A stretch of DNA of 27,547 bases from Pseudomonadota bacterium. GTDB lineage: Bacteria; Desulfobacterota; Syntrophobacteria; Syntrophobacterales; Syntrophobacteraceae. This document shows, piece by piece, positions 1 to 7,621 of the stretch. The stretch is taken from positions 1 to 27,547 of the forward strand of contig JAEZHY010000014.1 of the NCBI GenBank assembly GCA_023416335.1, read 5' to 3'. The notes beneath the pieces are model-generated. The model worked only from the letters and a program-made list of their open reading frames with translations. It did no database searches and was not told the DNA's origin. The position numbers and the translations under genes are program-made. Each line of letters starts with the position of its first letter. The stretch's first letter is position 1.

Positions 1-407
1 GTGTTGCCGCGGAGGCTGTCGGTATCGCTCAGGCCGCACTTGACGAGTCCATAAAGTATTCCAGGCAAAGAATCCAATTCGGCAGACCTATTGCTGAGTT
101 CGAAGCGATTCAGGCAATAATTGCCAACATGGCAACCAGCGTGCAGGCAGCAAGGCTTTTGACCTACCAGGCTGCCTGGACTTATGACCAGGACCTGCCC
201 TACAGCAGTCAGGCCGCGATGGCAAAGTTGTTTGCGTCGGAAACTGCTTCTCGTGAAACCAACCGTGCAGTGCAGGTCCATGGAGGGATCGGCTACGCCA
301 AGGGTTCCAAGGTCGAGCGCCTGTACAGGGACGGCCTGATGTGGATGAGCTACACCGGCACCTCGGATATGATGAGAACGGTCATTGCCGGAGAATTATT
401 GAGTTAG
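1..407 (+). CDS. Acyl-CoA dehydrogenase, C-terminal part (5' end outside window)
   Basis: The frame is open from base 3 and encodes about 134 residues of the C-terminal four-helix domain of a flavin-dependent acyl-CoA dehydrogenase, which oxidises acyl-CoA to enoyl-CoA and passes electrons to ETF. Family landmarks are visible: the R-x-x-FG motif (RIQFGRPIAEFEAIQ), the QVHGGIGYAKG segment that contributes to FAD and dimer contacts, and the terminal YxGTSDxxR motif. The usual catalytic glutamate of the YEGT motif (Glu376 in medium-chain enzymes) is Thr here (YTGTSD). In isovaleryl- and long-chain-type enzymes the base lies instead in helix G, which here would be upstream of the window. Function is therefore assigned only to family level. 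No terminator is obvious after the stop. Confidence 0.93.
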   Translation, partial: VAAEAVGIAQAALDESIKYSRQRIQFGRPIAEFEAIQAIIANMATSVQAARLLTYQAAWTYDQDLPYSSQAAMAKLFASETASRETNRAVQVHGGIGYAKGSKVERLYRDGLMWMSYTGTSDMMRTVIAGELLS

Positions 408-604
408 TTCGAGCTGGAGATTATAACCTGACGAATCAGGAGCTTACCCGGCGACGTACAGTGAAGAAAAATTAATTTATGCACTCCATCTTTAAGTACG
501 GGGTGGCGTCACACCCCTATTGAGAGACGGGGGCTGGAACCTCTTTTGGATGCGTGTCCCTTATTTATAGTGGTGGAATGTAAAAACAAGTAGACGGTGA
601 GTCG

Positions 605-643
605 TGTAGGGTGGGCACGAAGCCTCATCGTGCCCACCCTACA
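605..643. repeat. Perfect 16-bp inverted repeat, GTAGGGTGGGCA type
   Basis: Arms 605-620 and 628-643 are exact reverse complements around a 7-base loop (agcctca). A shortened direct copy of the same unit, with two bases lost from the left arm, lies at about 812-851. A related hairpin with 9-bp arms (ggtgggcag / ctgcccacc) lies at 680-707. The arrangement resembles dispersed REP-like intergenic palindromes. No U-tract follows, so it is not a standard terminator. Confidence 0.8.
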
Positions 644-679
644 GCCATAACGATGAAGGTTTGGTCCAAGGGAACGGGC

Positions 680-707
680 GGTGGGCAGGATAATGCCTCT
701 GCCCACC
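680..707. repeat. Second GTGGGCA hairpin
   Basis: Arms 680-688 and 699-707 pair perfectly over 9 bp with a 10-base loop. The core GGTGGGCA is shared with the hairpin at 605-643, suggesting the same repeat family. Confidence 0.6.
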
Positions 708-750
708 CTACGGGCCTCACCGCTTACTCTTATGGAATTTCATGCAGAAA

Positions 751-775
751 TAAAAAACCCCGGTTTAGCCGGGGT
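751..775 (-). terminator. Rho-independent terminator-like hairpin reading leftward
   Basis: Arms 757-763 (ACCCCGG) and 769-775 (CCGGGGT) form a 7-bp GC-rich stem with a 5-base loop. On the minus strand the stem is followed directly by TTTTTT (bases 756-751). No minus-strand gene is recognised upstream of it (776-1494), so it may be a relic or part of a repeat. Confidence 0.55.
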
Positions 776-976
776 GGATGATCTGATATCTCATTTTGAT
801 TGCAGCATGCGGAGTCGTGTAGGGTGCACGAAGCCTCATCGTGCCCACCGTCAGGCCAATCCGATTGACATAGATGCGAATTAATCGTGAATCCAAGATC
901 TTAAAGACTCTGGTTCCCGGCGGCTGAGAGGGGAAGGAGCCTAAAAAACGATGGGTTCCCGCTTCCCTCCCACCCG

Positions 977-1265
977 TTAGGCGCACTTTAAGCTGAGAGG
1001 AACCGAACGGCACTTTCGTGTGTTTCGTACTTGTATCGCTCATCCAAAAAGGCGATGGGTTGCGCTCCGAGACTGTGTCGTAGCTGACCGGGCTTGGGCT
1101 GGTTTTCACCGATAAAACGACACAGTCTCTCCGTTCCACCCATCCTACGGCCTTATTCTTATCTCGTTGTTTTCTTTCGTTATTTTCGTGAATTTCGTGG
1201 TAAGGATTTTGTTTTTGCACTTGGTTCCGGCCCTGCTGCCCCAAGTGTTTCGTCGTTGCGGGTTT
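977..1265 (+). repeat. Large dispersed repeat, copy A (with palindromic core)
   Basis: This copy starts at the GCGCACTTTAAGC block, runs through GAACCGAACGGCACTTTCGTG and a palindromic core, and ends in a TTTCGTGG...TTGGTTCCGGC...CTGCCCC block. The core contains a perfect 13-bp stem, gagactgtgtcgt (1069-1081) with acgacacagtctc (1117-1129), nested inside an outer gatgggt/acccatc stem (1054-1060 / 1138-1144). The same blocks occur inverted at about 6085-6440, partly at 11845-11950, and without the core at 13376-13555. Edges are estimated by eye. Confidence 0.75.
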
Positions 1266-1494
1266 CTGTCTTTTATGCAGATCAAAGAAGAATTTCAATT
1301 TTGATGAAAAAAAGCTAATCCTGAAAAATCAAAGCTCCGATTGAAATGTTCGGTGTTTCTCACCATTCTCCAAGGAGCGCACACGGTCTGAGTTTCACTC
1401 ATACAGATTCAAATGCAACAATCGTCACCCGACCGATCCGGTTTGAAGCAGTTTCTCAGGTCTTTTGTTCATTCGCACCCACAAGAGGAGAAAT

Positions 1495-2688
1495 ATGATG
1501 ACGACAAGATTCGCGTTTCTGCCGGCCGGATTCATAGCGGTCGTTCTTCTCGTTACCTCCGGTTACGCGGCAGCTCAAACGTCGCTGGATAAGGTGCTTA
1601 CGCCGTATCTTTCCCGATATGAACTCCCGGCTCTGGCGGCGGCAGTTGTCAAGAACGGCAAAATAACCGCCGTTGGCGCCGTCGGGACCAGGCGGGCGGG
1701 GGAAAAGAATCCCGTTACGCTCAACGACCGGCTTCACCTTGGGTCCGATACGAAGGCAATGACCTCCCTAATGATCGCCATTTTTGTCGAGAAAGGAAAA
1801 CTCGGCTGGAAAACCACTTTACCCGAAATCTTTCCCGAATTGGCGGAGAAGATGGATTCGAGGCTCAAGACCGTCACGGTCGAGCAGCTGCTCTCTCATA
1901 CGAGCGGCATATCTCCGGATAAAGAGGAAGTGTTTGAAGCCTATGGCAAATCATACGAAGTGGACGGGAATCTCGATGAAATGCGTTACTCTATAGTCCG
2001 GGATTGGAGTACCCATCCCCTGGAATCGGATCCCGGCAGCCTCTTTGCTTATGCTAATATGAACTACGTGATAGCAGGGGCCATCCTCGAGCGCCTGAGC
2101 GGCAGAACATGGGAAGAACTCATGTTCGAACATATCTTTGTGCCCCTGGGCCTGAAGTCCGCCGGAATCGGCCCGCAGGCATCCATGGGTAAGATCGATG
2201 CGCCGGTCGGTCATTCCCTTAAAGACGGTCAACCCAAGGCTTTTCTCACCGGCCCGAACGGAGACGGTCCCGCAGTGCTGGGCCCCGCAGGCATGGCGCA
2301 CATGTCCGTCCTGGATTTCGCCCGCTGGGCGGGATGGAATGCCGGTGAAGGGAAAAGAGGCCCCGCGCTCGTCAAGCCCGAGACCCTGAAGAAGCTGCAT
2401 ACCCCGGTCGTCCAGACGCCGGAAATGAAGGACGTCCCCCCCGGAACTCCCCGCAACGGCAGGTATGCACTGGGATGGGGCGAGGTGACGGTTGACTGGG
2501 CACCACATCCTCTCGTCCAGCACTCCGGATCGAACATGAAAAACCTGACACATATCTGGCTCGACCCGGGGAATGACTTCGCCATGGTCGTCCTGACCAA
2601 CATCGGAGGGAAAAGGGCCGACGAAGCCCTGTTGGCTCTTGCACCCGAACTATACAAAAAGTTCGCCGCAACAAAGGCCGGGAAATAG
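1495..2688 (+). CDS. Exported SxxK serine hydrolase (beta-lactamase / PBP4*-like family)
   Basis: This 397-residue protein has an N-terminal signal peptide (hydrophobic about residues 8-22, probable cleavage after AAAQ). Its fold family is the class C beta-lactamase/DD-peptidase-like serine hydrolases, which act on peptidoglycan peptides, beta-lactams or esters. The three active-site motifs are visible: S84-D-T-K87 (SxxK), Y186-A-N188 (YxN) and H343-S-G (replacing KTG). The GAGGAG at 1485-1490 supports ATG 1495, or the adjacent ATG 1498, over an upstream in-frame codon at 1465. The C45-type hydrolase follows after 67 bases and may be co-transcribed. HxG instead of KTG is common in the non-beta-lactamase esterase/peptidase members, so resistance should not be assumed. 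Substrate unknown. Confidence 0.9.
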   Translation: MMTTRFAFLPAGFIAVVLLVTSGYAAAQTSLDKVLTPYLSRYELPALAAAVVKNGKITAVGAVGTRRAGEKNPVTLNDRLHLGSDTKAMTSLMIAIFVEKGKLGWKTTLPEIFPELAEKMDSRLKTVTVEQLLSHTSGISPDKEEVFEAYGKSYEVDGNLDEMRYSIVRDWSTHPLESDPGSLFAYANMNYVIAGAILERLSGRTWEELMFEHIFVPLGLKSAGIGPQASMGKIDAPVGHSLKDGQPKAFLTGPNGDGPAVLGPAGMAHMSVLDFARWAGWNAGEGKRGPALVKPETLKKLHTPVVQTPEMKDVPPGTPRNGRYALGWGEVTVDWAPHPLVQHSGSNMKNLTHIWLDPGNDFAMVVLTNIGGKRADEALLALAPELYKKFAATKAGK

Positions 2689-2755
2689 GATCCCGCAGCG
2701 GGTATGCCGATCGGCAATTCGCAAAATCAGGCTTCCAGGAGACGGAGAGAATGAA

Positions 2756-3955
2756 ATGGCGAAAAAATCATGTGCCATTCTGCTTACCGTGTTATTCATG
2801 TTCTTGACCTGCTGTTGCGCCTCCGCAAAGGACCCGGCGGATTCCAAACCTGCCGGATTGAAATATGTGTCCGCATTTGACGGCGGGAAACTCTACAGCG
2901 CCGGAAAAATCAAGGTCGTAGAACTGACTGGCGACTACCGAAGAATGGGCAGACAGTACGGTGCTCTCCTGAGAAACGATCTGCAGGCTATGCACCGTAA
3001 AATCGGGGAAGTTTTTCTCCAAAAGAGCAAGGTACCTCCCGATCAATTGGCAGTAGTAGCCCGTGCAATATTCGATCGCTATCCGCAGCGCTACAGGGAG
3101 ATCCTCCATGGCATGGCGGATACATCCGGGCTCGGGCTGGATAAGGTACTTCTTGTAAACGCCGTCGAATGGTTTCCCAAAATCGATCGACTGTCATTCG
3201 GGCACTGTTCCGGGATTGCCGCCTGGGGCCCCTATACGAATCAGGGTCCGCTTGTCTTCGGCAGAAATAATGATGACGATCCGCTCTATTTCGATTTTGC
3301 CGACCTGATGGTAGTCGCCGTTTTCAAGCCGAACGACGGGAGCATCCCCACCGCGCTGATCAATTATGCCGGGGTGATTTACAACGCCACGGGGATGAAC
3401 GCCGACGGCTTGTTCCTCGAACTGAACGCCGGCCCCTGGCTGGGCTTTTCCCTGGAGCGCGTTTCCATTTTCACGACACTCTTTTCATATCTGCAGGAGT
3501 ATCACAACCTGGAGGAATTCGATCGTGCGATGCGGTCAACACTGGTGGATCTGTGTTCGATCATCAATGTGGCCGACCCGAGCCGCGCATACTCTTACGA
3601 GTGCTCACTCCATGATACGAGACGCAGAGACCATGATGAAGAAGGAATTATCGCGGCCGCCAATGCTTTCTCACTCCCGGGTTGGTACATGTCGCCTCTT
3701 CACCCGAGCGTCGAACCCGACCAGAGCCAGGTTCGAAAGAGCAACCTCCTTGCCCTCGGTGCGAAGCACAAAGGAGCCTTGAGCCCTGCGGTCATGATGG
3801 ACATTCTGAATGTCCCGATTACCGAAGGGGGCGCCACCCACAAGGGAACCATCTACCAGGTGATCGCCGTCCCCGAGCAGCTGAAAGTATGGTTGAAAAT
3901 GCCCGGCCTGCAGGACTGGACTGAAATTCCACTGAAGCCGCTTTTCAAGAAGTGA
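2756..3955 (+). CDS. Exported C45-type Ntn-hydrolase / acyltransferase-like protein
   Basis: This 399-residue protein starts with a signal peptide (AILLTVLFMFLTCCCASA; a Cys cluster leaves a lipoprotein possible but the lipobox is poor). The core matches the C45 acyl-CoA:6-aminopenicillanate acyltransferase-like family of amide hydrolases: after an N-terminal helical part comes GHC151SGIAAWG, then GPLVFGRNNDDD, then a NYAGVIYNATGMNADGLFLE strand region. Cys151 would become the N-terminal nucleophile after self-cleavage; it follows His rather than the Gly usual in fungal IAT. ATG 2756 is preceded by a GGAGACGGAGAG-like site; an upstream in-frame codon at 2639 lies inside the previous gene and lacks a signal peptide. 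Pairing with the serine hydrolase suggests a shared amide or peptide substrate in the periplasm, which is an inference. Confidence 0.8.
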   Translation: MAKKSCAILLTVLFMFLTCCCASAKDPADSKPAGLKYVSAFDGGKLYSAGKIKVVELTGDYRRMGRQYGALLRNDLQAMHRKIGEVFLQKSKVPPDQLAVVARAIFDRYPQRYREILHGMADTSGLGLDKVLLVNAVEWFPKIDRLSFGHCSGIAAWGPYTNQGPLVFGRNNDDDPLYFDFADLMVVAVFKPNDGSIPTALINYAGVIYNATGMNADGLFLELNAGPWLGFSLERVSIFTTLFSYLQEYHNLEEFDRAMRSTLVDLCSIINVADPSRAYSYECSLHDTRRRDHDEEGIIAAANAFSLPGWYMSPLHPSVEPDQSQVRKSNLLALGAKHKGALSPAVMMDILNVPITEGGATHKGTIYQVIAVPEQLKVWLKMPGLQDWTEIPLKPLFKK

Positions 3956-4038
3956 CAAAATCGAGGAACGCTCTGCTCCGCCGCGGTCCATTCTGAAGAT
4001 CGATGGGCATCAGCTTGTGCGGAGTAGAGTCCTTATAA

Positions 4039-4980
4039 TCAGATCAAGCCCTTGGTTCTCAACTCGTCTTCCCAGCTTTTCACTTTCTGCCGGTATTCAT
4101 GCAGTTCGCGGTACTTCGAATCATCCGAATCGAGCATCTCGGGCGATATCAGGTCGCCCAGGTCGGGCTCATTCCAGCGCACCATTTCGCCCGTTGCGTT
4201 ATACCAGCACCGGTAGGGGTCCTCCGAATACTGCATCGAGTCTACCGGTCGCGGAGCGTAGGCGTTCTTGAGCCTGGAACTGTCGATTTGCCTGATGTCC
4301 GCCCCTTCGGTGGAAGTCTTCAGAATCCCGCATAGATAAAGATCGTTGCCGTCGTGAAGCGTCATGAAATTGTACCCGCCGACAAGGATATTATTATATC
4401 CGAGCTTCCCCATTTCCTTGGCGAGGCTGTATGCGAGCGGAGCGGAACCGCCGATCGAGAGATCGGAGAACGGGATCACCAGGTCGCTGCCGCCGCCATA
4501 GCACGAATTTACCTTTATGTACTTGTGGGTCTTTGGCAGGCCGCTCAACGCAAGGGACTTCGCGAGCGCGGCGGGAGGCAGCCTGTACACGTCGAACTCG
4601 GTCTTTGTTTGATAATCCTTGCGCATGAGCATGTCGTTCATGAAGGTAGCGTGCCCGACGATATAGACAACGTCATTTTTGTCGACCATGCCCATGTTCA
4701 GGTACTGCGTCCGGTCGCCAATCTTCCCGAAGAAGTACTGCGTCGGCTTGTGAAAGAGGGACAGGACGCTTTTCGACTCCCGGGTAAACTTGTACTCGCG
4801 CTCCATGGCCGAACTCACCGACCAGTCTATCCTCGTCTTCGATTCGACGATCTGGTTCCGGTTATTGCCTGCCCCCGTGAAGGCATTGACTGCATCGACA
4901 ATATAGGGATCGTTCAGGGTGGGTTCTTGCTGTCCACGGGCACGGACGTTGGCTATTGCAAGATAGAGGTAGTTTTTCAC
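4039..4980 (-). CDS. Putative clan CD (caspase-fold) cysteine peptidase, orphan
   Basis: This 313-residue protein has no signal peptide and is not a family I can name with certainty. Two features suggest a caspase-like fold. A hydrophobic strand ends in histidine (DVVYIVGH110A), and 50 residues later a second strand ends in cysteine (KYIKVNSC160YGGG). This is the spacing and order of the clan CD dyad, as in C80/CPD-like and CHAT peptidases, although the usual H-G is H-A. The C-terminal third is charged and probably helical. I choose GTG 4980 because GGAGAG lies 6 bases upstream (4992-4987) and the protein then begins MKNYLYLAIANV; the only longer start is TTG 5025 without a ribosome site. The gene stands alone, facing the C45 gene. 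Confidence 0.72.
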   Translation of the reverse strand: MKNYLYLAIANVRARGQQEPTLNDPYIVDAVNAFTGAGNNRNQIVESKTRIDWSVSSAMEREYKFTRESKSVLSLFHKPTQYFFGKIGDRTQYLNMGMVDKNDVVYIVGHATFMNDMLMRKDYQTKTEFDVYRLPPAALAKSLALSGLPKTHKYIKVNSCYGGGSDLVIPFSDLSIGGSAPLAYSLAKEMGKLGYNNILVGGYNFMTLHDGNDLYLCGILKTSTEGADIRQIDSSRLKNAYAPRPVDSMQYSEDPYRCWYNATGEMVRWNEPDLGDLISPEMLDSDDSKYRELHEYRQKVKSWEDELRTKGLI

Positions 4981-5206
4981 GGCAGGCTCTCCGTAGGTGA
5001 CGCGTTGGTCTGGAGAAGATCGCAATCCCGATGCGTCAACACGGAGACGAAACCGGGACTATTGCTTTTCGCAGAGCCCCCTCCCGGACGCACACAAGTC
5101 CCTGTACCACGACAATCTGTAGTTCTTTCCCGCAAGTTTCTTCTAGCAAGTACGGTGGGGATGCGTCAAGGATACTTCATCCAAAGCGGGGGAATTGCGA
5201 AAATTC

Positions 5207-5241
5207 GGGCCGGCACGGGACGAAGAGTCCTGTGCCGGCCC
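5207..5241 (-). terminator. Strong hairpin downstream of the 5297-5905 gene
   Basis: Arms 5207-5221 and 5227-5241 pair over 15 bp with one wobble position and a 5-base loop. On the minus strand the stem is followed by GAATTTT, a weak U-tract. It lies about 56 bases after the stop of the leftward Gly/Tyr-rich protein gene, which fits a terminator for that gene and insulation of the peptidase gene beyond. Confidence 0.6.
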
Positions 5242-5296
5242 CATCGATATTCTTGAACACTTCTCGGGCTATGCTGCCCCTCCTCAACCAGACTTC

Positions 5297-5905
5297 CTAA
5301 TGCCGATAACTTCCCGAGGGACGATGCCCTCCATGGTTATAGTAGCGGTGCCCTCCCCATCCCGAGTAATAATGATGACGGCCATCCCGCCACCAGCCAT
5401 AGTAACCGCCATATCCATAGAACGGATAGTAGCCGCCAACGACGACATTGACCGCAGGAGCATAAACGGCCGGAGGAGGAGATACCGCCCGGACATGATA
5501 CTCCTCGCGATATTCTTTCCTCACAACCCGGCGGGATCCCTCCCTGATTCCCGTCGCCTGTTGAACCACTCCCTTTTGTTCATCGCAAAGCGCTGCGAAG
5601 ACGCTGCCTCCCCCGGCTCTTGCCGCCTGCATAAGTCTCACCCTTTTGGGCGAGAGCGGCACGTACCCGGACCCGGTCGGACCTTCGACCCAAACCTTGT
5701 TTCTGAGGGCTTTATCATGTCTTACAACCACGGCATCAGGCCTTTTTTCCAGGATAGCTTGTCCCACCAGGTCCGTGAGTACATCCGGACCGTATACCTT
5801 CACCACAGACGAATTCGCTCCACGACTCGTCTGAGCCGACGAGGCCGAAGTCAAGCCAAGGATTCCCAACGCGATGAATAAGAAAGACAATATGTACTTT
5901 GCCAT
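5297..5905 (-). CDS. Secreted hypothetical protein with Gly/Tyr/Trp/His-rich tail
   Basis: This 202-residue protein starts with a clear signal peptide (ILSFLFIALGILGLTSASSAQ). The middle part (about residues 25-130) is mixed alpha/beta without a motif I recognise. It is followed by a proline-rich hinge (SPPPAVYAPAVN) and a C-terminal low-complexity tail, from about residue 150, made almost only of G, Y, W, H and R (YGGYYGWWRDGRHHYYSGW). Such tails occur in envelope proteins of proteobacteria and may bind metal or surface polymers; that is conjecture. ATG 5905 has an AGGAGGGG site about 8 bases upstream, which beats a further in-frame codon at 5938. A strong hairpin follows the gene. Confidence 0.85.
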   Translation of the reverse strand: MAKYILSFLFIALGILGLTSASSAQTSRGANSSVVKVYGPDVLTDLVGQAILEKRPDAVVVRHDKALRNKVWVEGPTGSGYVPLSPKRVRLMQAARAGGGSVFAALCDEQKGVVQQATGIREGSRRVVRKEYREEYHVRAVSPPPAVYAPAVNVVVGGYYPFYGYGGYYGWWRDGRHHYYSGWGGHRYYNHGGHRPSGSYRH

Positions 5906-6828
5906 CTGAGTTACCCCTCCTCCCTGAAATCCCGGCAAAATGGAAGTCCGACGGGGCCCCCTTCCAGGTATTTACATCTCCTATCAATACAAAAACGGGA
6001 ACAGCCAGGCAGAAAAAATCCTTGTTCCAGCAAATTAGATGTATGGGAGTAAAGTTTTGTCTACATGGGGAATTCACGTGCGCCAGCCACGAACAGCCTG
6101 GAGCAGGAGCGCCGCAACCAAAAGACGAAAGGCAAAAGCTCACAACCACGAAATACACTAAAATCACGAAAGAAAACAATAGGCTAAGGTCGCAGGGTGG
6201 GTGAAACGGAGAGACTGTGTCGTTTGTCGATGAAAACCAGCCCTGCCCCGGTCGGTTACGACACGGTCTCGGAGCGCAACCCATCGTTTATTGATGAGCC
6301 GGAGATACGAAATACACGAAAGTGCCGTTCAGTTCCCCTCGGCTTAAAGTGCACCTAAGAGGTTGATATCAAACGATTTACAGACCAGCAGGCCTGGAAA
6401 TCTTGCTCAAAAAACAAGAAAATGCCTGATAGCAGTACGAAAATCACGAAAGGAAACAATAGGATATGGTTGCAGGATGGGCACAACGCTTCATCGCCGC
6501 ATTGCGCTCGGAACCAAGCCATGGGTGACACGGGCAACGTAGTTTTGGTTGCCCGTGCCGTAGGCAAGAGGGACTGTTAATTCTACGCGAAGCCTCTTGT
6601 CCTCCGGACCTGCCTGGGCCACCCGCAAACCAGCGTTTCTTGTGGGAGCCCCAAGGCAGACCTTGGGAACCAGCGGCGTATTTTCTCAACAACATTGACC
6701 CTAAACACGGGGTGCCCACTCCAGAAATCCGGGATTTCCCGCGGATTGTTCAGTCTTTAGCCACCCGGTTCCTATCCGGCTTGCAATCTCAGTCGAAAAA
6801 AAAGCACCCCTGTTCCTGACGGACAGCA
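5906..6828. other. Repeat-filled intergenic region
   Basis: These 923 bases hold the inverted copy B of the large repeat (about 6085-6440). From 6430 there is sequence related to the GTGGGCA hairpins (gatgggcacaacgcttcatcg). The stretch 6500-6828 has small imperfect dyads but nothing I can name. ORFs crossing it have repeat-like composition and no ribosome sites. Confidence 0.55.
6085..6440 (-). repeat. Large dispersed repeat, copy B (most complete copy, inverted)
   Basis: Read on the minus strand, this copy runs from an ATCAGGCATTTTCTTGT block through GTCTGTAAATCG, GCACTTTAAGCCGAGGGGAA and CACTTTCGTG into the palindromic core, then the TTTCGTGGTTGTGAGC and TTGGTTGCGGC blocks. The core has gagactgtgtcgt (6211-6223) facing acgacacggtctc (6258-6270), a 13-bp stem with one G-U. 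Copy A (977-1265) shares the right-hand part, and copy D (13376-13555) shares the left-hand part and the far right end. Together they define a unit of about 350 bases. Confidence 0.75.
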
Positions 6829-7086
6829 TCAATGCGGGCGCAGTTTTTCGGTACCCGGGGGTATTTCCATACTACCGAACCTTCCGCGAGCCATGTCCCG
6901 GAGTGTCCGGCAGATAGCGCAATTGCAATCCCGGTGGGATTCCGACGCCTCCGCCCAGTAATCTATAATCTCCCTGAAAAGCCTCGTCGCGGAGTTGTAG
7001 CCCGCAGCATAGGCCCGGAGCTCAGATTCGTTCATCACTTCTTCCGTGGAAGGCAAAACCGGTAATTCTTCTTTGAATCCATCCAT
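6829..7086 (-). CDS. Small hypothetical protein with CxCxxC cluster
   Basis: This 85-residue acidic protein is not recognised. Its composition looks like a real protein: an acidic N-terminus (EELPVLPSTEEVMNESELRAYAAGYNSATRLF), amphipathic helices, then C-N-C-A-I-C, which could bind a metal. ATG 7086 is taken because the longer form begins at a TTG (7104). A GAG 6 bases upstream is a weak ribosome site. It stands alone between repeat regions, so expression is uncertain. Confidence 0.55.
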   Translation of the reverse strand: MDGFKEELPVLPSTEEVMNESELRAYAAGYNSATRLFREIIDYWAEASESHRDCNCAICRTLRDMARGRFGSMEIPPGTEKLRPH

Positions 7087-7621
7087 TAGACACTCGTAAA
7101 CCAATCGTGGAATAATACTGCCATCGAGCCCCTCTTGCGACTCCGATTGGCGTTAAAACATCGAGCTTCAGGCTTCAAACCTGAAGCACCACTATCGCAC
7201 TATGACCTCTCCCCCTTGAGATCAAAACCAGCCGCTCAAAAGGCGGCAGCTCCAGCCCGCGATTCAGGCCCTGTCGACACACTCGGGACAAAGCCGGCAC
7301 GATTGACTTTATCCACATTTTCCGGATCGAAAAGAGTCGTGCCCGACAGGGCTTATGTCCGGCCTCGCGTTGCACATCGAGGATTTTGAGTGTGAGTCGG
7401 ATTGATTCGATCGGGGAGCCGTACCTATATTATCTAAGTTTCCCGGCCATAGGCCGCCATTGGACCTTGGTCCAGGAAGGTCCGTTTGGTCTGCCCCCGG
7501 AGACCTGGATTCCACAAGCAGGTTGCAGCTTTGCGTCTAAAAGGTTCCAAATTCGTCGTCTATTTGCTATGAAGCAGATGAACCCCTTTTCCAAAAACAA
7601 CGTGCCAATGATAATAGTCCA
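7087..7621. other. Intergenic region upstream of the sensor kinase
   Basis: I see no convincing gene in these 535 bases. There is an 8-bp hairpin gcttcagg/cctgaagc (7165-7172 and 7180-7187) and a 7-bp one ggacctt/aaggtcc (7462-7468 and 7477-7483). The kinase promoter should lie here, but I could not identify a good sigma-70 or sigma-54 pair; GG-N9-GC at about 7360 fails the sigma-54 spacing. Confidence 0.45.

Larger units (their letters stand above)
408..1494. other. Gene-free, repeat-rich intergenic region
   Basis: I see no convincing gene in these 1087 bases. The region holds two hairpins with GTGGGCA arms (605-643 and 680-707), a degenerate second copy of the first (about 812-851), a terminator-like hairpin reading on the minus strand (751-775), a sequence at about 895-975 that resembles 11411-11480 inverted, and one copy of the large repeat family (about 977-1265). 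The ORFs that cross it are low-complexity translations of the repeats. The last 170 bases before the serine hydrolase should contain its promoter, but I cannot point to a good -35/-10 pair. Confidence 0.6.

Noticed and set aside
765..1298. 177-codon minus-strand ORF beginning MKFFFDLHKRQKPATT
   Set aside because: It is a translation of the repeat (HEIHENNE-type strings from cacgaaa words), with no homologue expected and no ribosome site.
408..1494. Possible CRISPR array, given several short repeats
   Set aside because: Repeats differ in length and spacing, are palindromic REP-like units and have no regular spacers; no cas gene is in the window, although a TPR-CHAT protein is.
4354..5256. 300-codon plus-strand ORF opposite the clan CD peptidase
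   Set aside because: The minus-strand reading has a ribosome site, strand-like motifs and sensible composition; the plus reading has none.
7350..7380. Possible sigma-54 promoter before the kinase
   Set aside because: The GG and GC doublets are 9 rather than 10 bases apart, and flanking bases do not match the consensus.
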